DNA of 64,000 nucleotides, from positions 89,680 to 153,679 of the forward strand of contig DLKC01000105.1 of the NCBI GenBank assembly GCA_002478885.1, given 5' to 3'. Numbering within the stretch: position 1 is the stretch's first letter; every line of letters begins with the position of its first letter. This document shows positions 7,778 through 14,566 of the stretch, piece by piece. This stretch comes from Chitinophagaceae bacterium UBA7600. GTDB lineage: Bacteria; Bacteroidota; Bacteroidia; Chitinophagales; Chitinophagaceae. The notes under the pieces are model-generated. The model saw only the letters and a list, made by a program, of their open reading frames with translations, was not told the origin of the DNA and made no database searches. The translations under genes and the position numbers were made by a program.

Positions 7778-8788
7778 TTATTCTATGACTGTTGCCCCTT
7801 TTTTTGCAACGATAAAAATTTTAGGCCAGTAGTTTTGCGTTGCAGTAAATAAGTCTTCCGAACGATAGTACCTGTCTTTTCCTTTTAGAAGACCGCTTCC
7901 ATCGTCATAACTATTGCCAAAGCTATAGGGGTCATATACATCAAAATAAATTTTGGTATCGACTTCAATGTAGCCTTTCACCAGTATACAGTGGCCGAAT
8001 CCTGGAGTAGCGCTATAAAATCTGTCTACGTGTTCAGTTGGTTTACTATTCAGGTTTACATAATTCATGTCAAGTATAAGAATTGCTACCTGATGCACAT
8101 CAACCTGGTGTGTTAATATTTGTGTAGCCTCCTCCTCGTTTGCAGGCAAAGCCAATGTTGAATTTGGTATGTTGTTGTCTCTTAAATAACCAGTGATATC
8201 ATCCGCGTACCAGTACCCGCCATCGGGCCGATAGGCATTTCTTGCATCTTCCGGTGTTTTTGCAAATAAAGAGTCTGCCCATTTACAAGCCATTGTTACA
8301 GCAGTAGGCCCGCAGTTAATCCAGGAATAAGGGCCGGTGTACATCTGGTCCAGATACCAGGCGTAGGAACGATCGTTGACAGCTTGCCGGCCAATAAAAT
8401 TTCCCAGGCCAAGCGCCGCTGTGTAATCATTGTTTGATGCGGTTACCTTCCAGTCGGAAGAAGACCCGGATGCCGAAACTGTATAATAGAATGTTTTGGT
8501 GAAACTGTTTTTAGTAAGCCCACTTACCTGCTCAACATTTTTCACAACAGCTCTGCACCCGGGGGAAAGTGTAAAATCAGCAACAAGGTTAACTGCGTTC
8601 ATTATGCTGTCAGGGAAGCGTATGTTGACTTCATGCCGGGAAGCATCGACTGTTACCAGCGTGGGAACGCCTTGCAAGCTATACGTTAAAATATTTGTTT
8701 CCTGTTGACCGTGAACCTCGGCTGTTTCTTTTTTACAATTGCAAAAACCAATTGACAGGGCGACAACAATCAGGTAATTACATTTCAT
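7778..8788 (-). CDS. C39-like cysteine peptidase lipoprotein
   Basis: A 336-residue protein if started at the ATG at 8788, which gives a clean signal peptide and a lipobox-like FCNC followed by KKE. Residues about 30-120 form an Ig-like/DUF5018-type beta domain common in Bacteroidota lipoproteins. Residues about 130-330 match the papain-like C39 fold: Cys159 in SWINCGPTAVTMACKW, His266 in GFGHCILVKGY and Asp286 in DVYDPYSFG give the expected Cys-His-Asp order. Members of this group cleave peptides (bacteriocin leaders or cell-wall-associated peptides) or act on unknown envelope substrates. There is no adjacent ABC transporter or leader-peptide gene, so a free-standing surface peptidase is more likely than a bacteriocin exporter. 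Confidence 0.75.
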   Translation of the reverse strand: MKCNYLIVVALSIGFCNCKKETAEVHGQQETNILTYSLQGVPTLVTVDASRHEVNIRFPDSIMNAVNLVADFTLSPGCRAVVKNVEQVSGLTKNSFTKTFYYTVSASGSSSDWKVTASNNDYTAALGLGNFIGRQAVNDRSYAWYLDQMYTGPYSWINCGPTAVTMACKWADSLFAKTPEDARNAYRPDGGYWYADDITGYLRDNNIPNSTLALPANEEEATQILTHQVDVHQVAILILDMNYVNLNSKPTEHVDRFYSATPGFGHCILVKGYIEVDTKIYFDVYDPYSFGNSYDDGSGLLKGKDRYYRSEDLFTATQNYWPKIFIVAKKGATVIE

Positions 8789-9019
8789 GGAATTAAGTTC
8801 AGGTTTAACCATTCAAATCAACCAACAAAATAGTAAATATAGTGATTGCCTCTTTATGGCGGCGAACTTCGGGAGAATGGCAAACGGCCAGGTTAAAGCC
8901 ATCAGTCAGGCGTGTCCATTACCGGTAACATCATTTTCACATCAGCAATTAGTGTCAGGCTAAAGCTCCTTTAACACCTGTAAAGTTTTTTCAGTATAAG
9001 ACACTCCTTGGCTAGTCCT

Positions 9020-9074
9020 TACTTGGTAGATACTTGGTACATACTTGGTAGATGGTTGGTAGGGAGTTGGTAGA
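9020..9074. repeat. Five tandem 11-bp units
   Basis: TACTTGGTAGA, TACTTGGTACA, TACTTGGTAGA, TGGTTGGTAGG, GAGTTGGTAGA in direct succession, with TTGGTA invariant in all five. A sixth, worse unit (TCCTTGGCTAG) lies just before. The period of 11 is close to one helical turn, which would place repeated protein contacts on one face of the DNA. Confidence 0.8.
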
Positions 9075-9356
9075 GCCGGGCCAAAACGAATTGCTTCTCC
9101 TGATTCCCTGTTTTCCCCCTCGCCCCCTTTTCCGTCTCAGGTCTCAAATCTCCATTCACCCTTGCCCCTCTAACGTCTCCCTTTTCAGGTTTGACGTCTC
9201 AGCGCCTCCCCATTCGCCATTCCCATCCCCAATACCTCAGTAATACCTAAGGTATAATGACGCCGGTATACTGCCGCTCATCCTTCGGTCGTATTTCGCC
9301 GGCCATTCATTAAATCGGTGGGTAGCTGTTTGCGGGAATAGGGTGCAGGTTCATAG

Positions 9357-9377
9357 TTATAACATGGCGTGTTATAA
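9357..9377. promoter_or_regulatory. Perfect 8-bp inverted repeat, possible operator
   Basis: TTATAACA-TGGCG-TGTTATAA, about 195 bp upstream of the dnaG start. The size and symmetry suit a dimeric regulator site; no regulator gene is adjacent. Confidence 0.35.
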
Positions 9378-9473
9378 ACGTAAAGAGGTAAGGGCAGTCA
9401 TCTAAAAATACTGTTTCTTTCTACGATATACAAACAGACCCCATACTTTCCTTGCTCCATAAACGGCAGAACG

Positions 9474-9520
9474 CACAAGTGAGTGACACAACCGGCGATG
9501 CCACCTGCACCAAAGCCGGA
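9474..9520 (+). repeat. Dispersed intergenic repeat, single type B arm
   Basis: Reads CACAAGTGAGTGACACAAC, then CGGCGATGCC, then AAAGCCGG: the type B core followed by the GGCGATGCC dyad and the GCCGG end. It sits about 50 bp before the dnaG start. Confidence 0.8.
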
Positions 9521-9571
9521 TACAAAAAAAACGAATTCTCATTGCAGGCTTTTACATTTGCAACACACGCA

Positions 9572-11503
9572 ATGATTACTCCGCAAACCATACAAACCAT
9601 TACCAGCCGCATCGATATCATTGATGTGGTGGGTGAATTTGTAAAACTGAAAAAACGCGGGGCTAATTACCTCGGGCTTTGCCCTTTTCATGGCGAGAAA
9701 ACGCCCTCTTTTACCGTATCGCCCGCCAAAGAGATCTATAAATGCTTTGGCTGCGGTCGCAGCGGCAATACCATCACGTTTTTAATGGAGCATGAGAAAT
9801 ACAGCTATGTAGAAGCTTTGCGCTGGCTGGCTGCACGGTACAACGTGGAGGTAGAGGAAACCGTGGTGAGTGATGAAGTACGCGAACAGCAAAAGGCCGC
9901 GGACAGCCTTTTTATACTCAACAGTTTCGCGCAGAAATATTTTGCATCACAGTTATTTGAAAGTGAGGAAGGGAAAGACATTGCACTCAGCTATCTGGAG
10001 GAGCGTGGCTTTGGCGAAGACATCATGAAACATTTCCAGGTGGGTTATAACCCTTCATCGCGAAATGCCTTTGCAAGCCATGCTTTGCAAAACCAGTTTA
10101 GCAAAGAGTTGCTGTTGCGTTCGGGCCTTGCGGCAGTAAGAAACGAGGAACTGGTTGATAATTATCGTGGCCGTATTATTTTTCCGGTGCACAACACTTC
10201 AGGAAAAGTAATTGGCTTTGGCGCAAGGGTAATCGGTAAGGCCGACAAGGCGCCAAAATACATCAACACGCCCGAGAACGAGTTATACATCAAAAGCAAA
10301 ATACTCTACGGTATCTATTTTGCCCGCATGGCCATCGACAAAGCCGACGAATGCCTGCTGGTGGAAGGTTATACAGATGTGATGTCGCTCCACCAGGCCG
10401 GCGTGGAAAATGCAGTCGCAAGTGGTGGCACCTCGCTTACAGCCGACCAGTTAAGGCTGATAAAAAAATACACAAACAACCTTACGATCGTTTACGATGG
10501 AGATGCCGCCGGCATAAAGGCGGCGCTGCGTGGACTGGAGATGGCTTTGGAAGAAAGCCTGAATGTAAAACTGGTACTGATACCCGATAAGGAAGACCCC
10601 GACAGTTATGTGCGGCTGGTTGGTGCAAATGCATTCAAGGAATTTGTAGCGGCAAATAAGAAAGACTTTATTCTTTTCCAGTTGGAGATTTTGCTGAAAG
10701 ATGCGGGTACTGACATCAGCAAAAAAAATGAGATCGTAAACCAGATTGCCGAAACAATCAGTAAGATCAATAAAGCAGAAGATTTTACACGACAACAGGA
10801 ATACATCAGGCAGTCTGCCACGCTCCTGAAGATCGATGAATCTGGCTTCACCAATCTCGTCAACAAGTTTATTAAAGAGCGGCTCTCAAAAGAAGAGAAG
10901 AAAACATCCGCTGCAGAAGCCAAACTCTTCGACGCCGCAAATACACAGGGAAATGAAAAGCAGGCTGACGATGCCATCAACCTGTTAATGGAAGACGAGT
11001 TCCAGGAAAGAGAAGTGGTAAAAAGGCTCATCGAGTATGGCAACCAGCTACTGGCCGAAGACAAGTATGTTGCAGACGCCATCTTTGAAGTGCTTGACCA
11101 GTTTCACCTGCACAATCCCGAACTCGATAAGATCGTTATGGCATACCAGGAAATGCTTCATAAAAACGGCTACCTTGATGCAAAGACCTTTTTGTACAGC
11201 GATAATACAGGGATGAACGCCTTCGTGGCTGGCCTCCTGCATTTCCCCTACGAATTGCACGACTGGAGCCGCCGGATGGAAGGCTATTCGATAAAGCTCG
11301 ATAAGGATATAACGCAGGTGATTAATTCAGCGCTTAATATCTACAAACTGCGAAAGATAAAACGCATGTACCTGGAGCTCGAAGAAGAATTAAAAACATG
11401 TAGGGAAGAGACGGAGTACAAATCTGTGATCAATATTTATAAGAATCTTAAAGACATCGAAAAAGAGATCACACAATCTATGCATACTGTTTACCTGAAA
11501 TGA
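9572..11503 (+). CDS. dnaG: DNA primase
   Basis: A 643-residue cytoplasmic enzyme that makes RNA primers for DNA replication. The start at 9572 gives MITPQTIQTITSRIDIIDVV, the normal DnaG N-terminus. The CHC2 zinc finger is at about 39-62 (CPFHGEKTPSF then CFGCGRSGN). The RNA-polymerase core and TOPRIM domain follow, with LLVEGYTDVMSLHQ and IVYDGDAAGIKAAL carrying the Glu and Asp metal ligands. The C-terminal third is variable and would hold the helicase-binding domain. An open frame extends 40 codons upstream but encodes the dispersed repeat. The gene is convergent with a lipoprotein gene. Confidence 0.95.
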   Translation: MITPQTIQTITSRIDIIDVVGEFVKLKKRGANYLGLCPFHGEKTPSFTVSPAKEIYKCFGCGRSGNTITFLMEHEKYSYVEALRWLAARYNVEVEETVVSDEVREQQKAADSLFILNSFAQKYFASQLFESEEGKDIALSYLEERGFGEDIMKHFQVGYNPSSRNAFASHALQNQFSKELLLRSGLAAVRNEELVDNYRGRIIFPVHNTSGKVIGFGARVIGKADKAPKYINTPENELYIKSKILYGIYFARMAIDKADECLLVEGYTDVMSLHQAGVENAVASGGTSLTADQLRLIKKYTNNLTIVYDGDAAGIKAALRGLEMALEESLNVKLVLIPDKEDPDSYVRLVGANAFKEFVAANKKDFILFQLEILLKDAGTDISKKNEIVNQIAETISKINKAEDFTRQQEYIRQSATLLKIDESGFTNLVNKFIKERLSKEEKKTSAAEAKLFDAANTQGNEKQADDAINLLMEDEFQEREVVKRLIEYGNQLLAEDKYVADAIFEVLDQFHLHNPELDKIVMAYQEMLHKNGYLDAKTFLYSDNTGMNAFVAGLLHFPYELHDWSRRMEGYSIKLDKDITQVINSALNIYKLRKIKRMYLELEEELKTCREETEYKSVINIYKNLKDIEKEITQSMHTVYLK

Positions 11504-11546
11504 CAACACAGGGCCACGCTCACTTTGACAACTCCCGTAGCTCCGT

Positions 11547-12149
11547 TTATTTGATAAGCCCCTGCTGTTTCATCTTTTGTTTTACCGCTGCAATAACGCC
11601 ATCTATCATGCGGTTGGTATCGGTTGTATTTACTGCGGTGGTCACGCCGGTCCACAGCAACTTATCTGCGGTAAGGGAGTACACATTGGTTTGAATATGG
11701 TAAACTGTATTCGCGCTTATATTGTTGTTTACAAATCCCGGGAATGAACTGCTGTAATAGCCATACCAGCTGCTATTGGGGGTTTGCGTATTGCCCGGCG
11801 CCGCGGCAGAACCGGTCTCTCCCTGTAACAAACGCATGATTACGATGCCGTCGAAGCCATCTCTTTTAAGCTTTTCATTCATAATGCTTTCCCCGGACTG
11901 GAAATCTGCTGAGGTAAAATATTGATACGACTGAATGCCCCGGCCCTTTACCTGGCCCGCCATTTTATCTTCAGCGATCCGTCTGACAGCATCATCTTTT
12001 ATCAGTGCCACCAATAATATTTTTTGAAAAAGTTTGCTGCTGTCCCGCGGCGTGGGCGGCGCTGTCCAGCTATCAGCAATAGGTGTAGGAGACACACAGG
12101 ATACACCGGCTATAATTGCGCAAACCGCCACCATTAAATACATTTTCAT
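11547..12149 (-). CDS. Hypothetical lipoprotein with DUF4136-like outline
   Basis: A 200-residue protein with signal peptide and lipobox GVSC, giving a mature Cys near residue 18. The mature part starts with a Pro-rich linker, then an alpha/beta domain (LFQKILLVALIKDDAVRRIA, a Ser/Gln-rich middle, DGIVIMRLL), a Gly/Tyr/Ser-rich loop and a C-terminal beta/alpha unit ending QKMKQQGLIK. The outline resembles small envelope lipoproteins that sense or respond to turnover, but I do not recognise a precise family. It is convergent with dnaG, 43 bases apart, with no obvious terminator between. Confidence 0.65.
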   Translation of the reverse strand: MKMYLMVAVCAIIAGVSCVSPTPIADSWTAPPTPRDSSKLFQKILLVALIKDDAVRRIAEDKMAGQVKGRGIQSYQYFTSADFQSGESIMNEKLKRDGFDGIVIMRLLQGETGSAAAPGNTQTPNSSWYGYYSSSFPGFVNNNISANTVYHIQTNVYSLTADKLLWTGVTTAVNTTDTNRMIDGVIAAVKQKMKQQGLIK

Positions 12150-12321
12150 AAAAGCTAAATTAAAGAAAGCTCTCTAACCGAAAGTTACTGGTAAACAACC
12201 TAAACAAAAAAAATAACCGGGCAAGGCAACCCTTACCTTTTTTTAACGGTTTAACATTGATGCGAGGATAAACACGCTTTACCCTAAGCACAAAAAAACA
12301 TTAACCAACAAACCTTACATC

Positions 12322-13197
12322 ATGAAAAAATTGCTACTCCTGGCCCTCTGCGCCGCAGTAACACTCGCTGGCTTTGCAACCAGGTTTACCATCAAAGTCC
12401 AGGATTTCCAATTCAAAGCCAAAACGGTTAATGCAAAAGTTGGCGACACAGTTGTCTTCAAATGGGTGAATGGTATTCACACCACCACATCTATAACGAT
12501 CCCGGTTGGGGCAACTACCTGGAATAAACCAATGGATTCCGCTCATAAATCATTTACTTATATTTTAAAAGTGGCTGGTGTTTACAATTACAACTGCACC
12601 TACCATGCCCCGTTAATGAAGGGAACGATCAATGTTTCTGCAGCACTTGCCTCAGGCGTGTCGGGCATTTCAGTAAATGATGACTATGGCAAGGCTTTGC
12701 TTAACTGGAATACCAAATCAACGAACGGCCTCTCCTATTTCTCTGTACAAAAAAGCACCGACGGAGAAAACTTTACAGAGATCTCACGGATTAATCCTGG
12801 CGCCGGTACCCACTACCGCTTTATTGACAATGAAAAAGCTTCTTCAAAATATATTTACTACCAGGTAAAGGCAGTTGACAACAATGGCAACAGTGAACTC
12901 TCCGAAATAACCATGTTCACTGCTAAATCAGTAGCCGAAAAACTGATCACCAGCATCAGTCCAAACCCGGTAACAAGCCCCGGCCACCTCATGCTTCAAT
13001 TCAACGCAAACGCGGACGGCATAATGCTTGTACAGGTTTACAACTCAAAAGGTATTTTAGTAAAGCAGGCCGAAATGTCTGCATCCAAAGGACTAAACAA
13101 CGGTCATCTTCATTTGGGTGATCTAACTGCAGGAACATACTATGTTAACTGCACACTAGGCAACCTTTATGAGAAGCACACCATAATTTATAGGTAA
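12322..13197 (+). CDS. Secreted cupredoxin (plastocyanin-like) with T9SS sorting domain
   Basis: A 291-residue protein. A signal peptide (1-19) is followed by a type 1 copper domain (about 20-110) with ligands His53 (NGIHTT), Cys92, His95 and Met99 in NYNCTYHAPLM, the complete plastocyanin set. Residues about 120-205 form a fibronectin-III-like domain (LSYFSVQKSTDGENF). The last 80 residues (SISPNPVTSPG to HTIIYR) are a type A T9SS C-terminal domain, directing export across the outer membrane and often surface attachment. It is likely an extracellular electron carrier or a copper-binding surface protein. A hairpin terminator follows within 20 bases, so it is monocistronic. Confidence 0.87.
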   Translation: MKKLLLLALCAAVTLAGFATRFTIKVQDFQFKAKTVNAKVGDTVVFKWVNGIHTTTSITIPVGATTWNKPMDSAHKSFTYILKVAGVYNYNCTYHAPLMKGTINVSAALASGVSGISVNDDYGKALLNWNTKSTNGLSYFSVQKSTDGENFTEISRINPGAGTHYRFIDNEKASSKYIYYQVKAVDNNGNSELSEITMFTAKSVAEKLITSISPNPVTSPGHLMLQFNANADGIMLVQVYNSKGILVKQAEMSASKGLNNGHLHLGDLTAGTYYVNCTLGNLYEKHTIIYR

Positions 13198-13217
13198 AAT
13201 TGAGATGAACAAGAATC

Positions 13218-13244
13218 GGGCTGCTTTTTAGCGGCCCTTTTCGC
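13218..13244 (+). terminator. Rho-independent terminator after the cupredoxin gene
   Basis: GGGCTGC-N6-GCGGCCC stem (one G-U pair) followed by TTTTC, 20 bases after the stop codon. Confidence 0.7.
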
Positions 13245-13263
13245 TTTATAGAGGTCTTATGTA

Positions 13264-13338
13264 CCCGGCTTCTATAACCGCTTTCAGCTTTTCTTGCGCG
13301 AAGTGCCGGCTTATCCGGCATCGCACCCTTCAGCGGCA
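13264..13338 (-). repeat. Dispersed intergenic repeat, type A arm split by a 22-bp palindromic insert
   Basis: The ACCCGGCTT end is at 13263-13271. The arm reads TCAGCTTTTCTTGCG up to 13298 and resumes TCGCACCCTTCAG at 13321. An intact arm near 63.58 kb reads the same two halves without interruption. The intervening 22 bases (13299-13320) contain TGCCGG-CTTAT-CCGGCA, a perfect 6-bp dyad. The break falls exactly at the centre of the GCG-T-CGC dyad. Confidence 0.8.
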
Positions 13339-13520
13339 GTAGCTGATTCAGCAAGCAGGACTTTTATAAAGCTGGCCTGCAAAACACAACTTAATGACAA
13401 CACCTCCCATCACCCAGGCAACAGCTTCCCCGTTTCTCCTGACCGCTCCGGCATTTTATGCACAGGCAAAATAAAACTTAGGGAAAAATTTTGCAGTATT
13501 GTTTTTTTAGCCAACTTTAT

Positions 13521-13532
13521 ATGTCTGAACAT
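13521..13532. promoter_or_regulatory. Candidate GntR operator upstream of its own gene
   Basis: ATGTCTGAACAT, an ATGT-N4-ACAT dyad 18 bases before the regulator start and overlapping the likely -7 region. The same 12 bases occur inverted at 14348-14359 upstream of susC. GntR/HutC regulators bind GT-N-AC-type dyads, so autoregulation plus control of the downstream locus is a reasonable inference. Confidence 0.6.
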
Positions 13533-13549
13533 ATGAACATTCTTGCCAA

Positions 13550-14281
13550 ATGGAAATCTTCAATATAGACCATAACAGTGTGTTGCCGCTCCACCACCAG
13601 GTTGAGGATATGCTGCGCAGGCTTATCCAGGATCCTGAATACAAAGACGGAAAACTATTACCCAACGAAGTAGATATTGCCAAGAAATTGGGCATTTCCA
13701 GGAATACGGTAAGACAGGCAACCAATAAGCTTGTCTACGAGCGATTGCTCGTGAGAAAAAAGGGCGTGGGTACTAAGGTTGCCAATAACAACATTACCAC
13801 CAAACTCGATAAATGGGCAAGCTTTACCCATGAAATGGATGAGAAAGGCGTGAAGTTTAAAAACTATTCGCTTAAAATAAGCTGGGATACGGCAGACGAT
13901 GCTTTATCAAAGGTTTTTAAGATCACAAAAAAGACCAAAATACTGAAACTGGAGCGTGTGCGCGGACTTTCGTCGGAGCCGATCGTTTATTTCATCTCCT
14001 ATTTTCACCCGAGGATCGGGTTAACAGGCGATGAAGATTTTACCAAACCGTTGTATGAAATGCTCGAAAACGAACATCATACCACAGCCAAAGTTTCAAG
14101 GGAAGGCATTAGCGCTATACTCGCCGATGAGGAACTCTCCGCTGCACTTAAGATCGCGGTAGGCGACCCCATTTTATTCAGGAAGCGCGTAGTGTTTGAC
14201 CCCGGTGAACGGCCGATAGAATATAACCTTGGGTATTACAGGGCCGACAGGTTTACCTATACGATTGATATTGAAAAATAG
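13550..14281 (+). CDS. GntR/HutC-family regulator with UTRA domain
   Basis: A 243-residue protein. The N-terminal winged helix (about 10-78) has LPLHHQVEDMLRRLI and LLPNEVDIAKKLGISRNTVR, the standard GntR helix-turn-helix. Residues about 90-240 are a UTRA effector domain (LKLERVRGLSSEPIVYFISY, the middle strand, and IEYNLGYYRADRFTYTI at the end), which in HutC-type regulators binds sugar phosphates, sugar acids or amino acid derivatives. It precedes a 21-kb one-way sugar-utilisation locus and shares a 12-bp motif with the susC upstream region, so it is probably the local regulator. Confidence 0.92.
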   Translation: MEIFNIDHNSVLPLHHQVEDMLRRLIQDPEYKDGKLLPNEVDIAKKLGISRNTVRQATNKLVYERLLVRKKGVGTKVANNNITTKLDKWASFTHEMDEKGVKFKNYSLKISWDTADDALSKVFKITKKTKILKLERVRGLSSEPIVYFISYFHPRIGLTGDEDFTKPLYEMLENEHHTTAKVSREGISAILADEELSAALKIAVGDPILFRKRVVFDPGERPIEYNLGYYRADRFTYTIDIEK

Positions 14282-14347
14282 CTTGCGGTACTGTTAAATA
14301 AAAACAGGAATACGGAGAAAGGAAAAGAACAAACGACTGTCTTGATC

Positions 14348-14359
14348 ATGTTCAGACAT
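14348..14359. promoter_or_regulatory. Candidate GntR operator upstream of susC
   Basis: ATGTTCAGACAT, the exact reverse complement of 13521-13532. It lies 67 bp after the regulator stop and about 210 bp before the susC start. Confidence 0.6.
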
Positions 14360-14432
14360 TTACACTTACGATTGCCTTGCTTTGCCTGCTTTTATGATTG
14401 GATTTGATGTTATTGCCTTTTGATTTTGTTTA

Positions 14433-14503
14433 GCCGGGACCGCAGCCGGAATGTTGAAGTGTGCGACGCAACAGGCGATGCCCGTTGCAAGGTTGCCGGG
14501 ACC
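14433..14503 (+). repeat. Dispersed intergenic repeat, single type A arm
   Basis: GTTGAAGTGTGCGACGCAAC, then AGGCGATGCC, ending GCCGGGACC; an opposite end, GCCGGGACC, is also present at 14433. It lies in the susC leader. Confidence 0.8.
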
Positions 14504-14566
14504 ATAAAGCACTTATACATAAAAACAAATTGCCTGATTGATAACTAACAGTTCAAAAAATTATCA

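Larger units (their letters stand above)
8789..9571. other. Long non-coding spacer upstream of dnaG
   Basis: About 780 bases without a supported gene. It holds five tandem 11-bp units (9020-9074), a pyrimidine-rich block with three GTCTC words (9131-9205), a 5-bp dyad ATACC-TAA-GGTAT (9243-9255), a perfect 8-bp inverted repeat (9357-9377) and one type B arm of the dispersed repeat (9474-9520). The frame open from 9452 into dnaG is the repeat being read through, not an N-terminal extension. Confidence 0.6.

Noticed and set aside
7778..8788. Bacteriocin-processing C39 transporter
   Set aside because: The protein has the C39-like triad but no ABC or membrane domains and no leader-peptide gene nearby.
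9452..9571. Extended N-terminus of DnaG
   Set aside because: The added 40 codons are the dispersed repeat read through; the start at 9572 gives the normal DnaG N-terminus.
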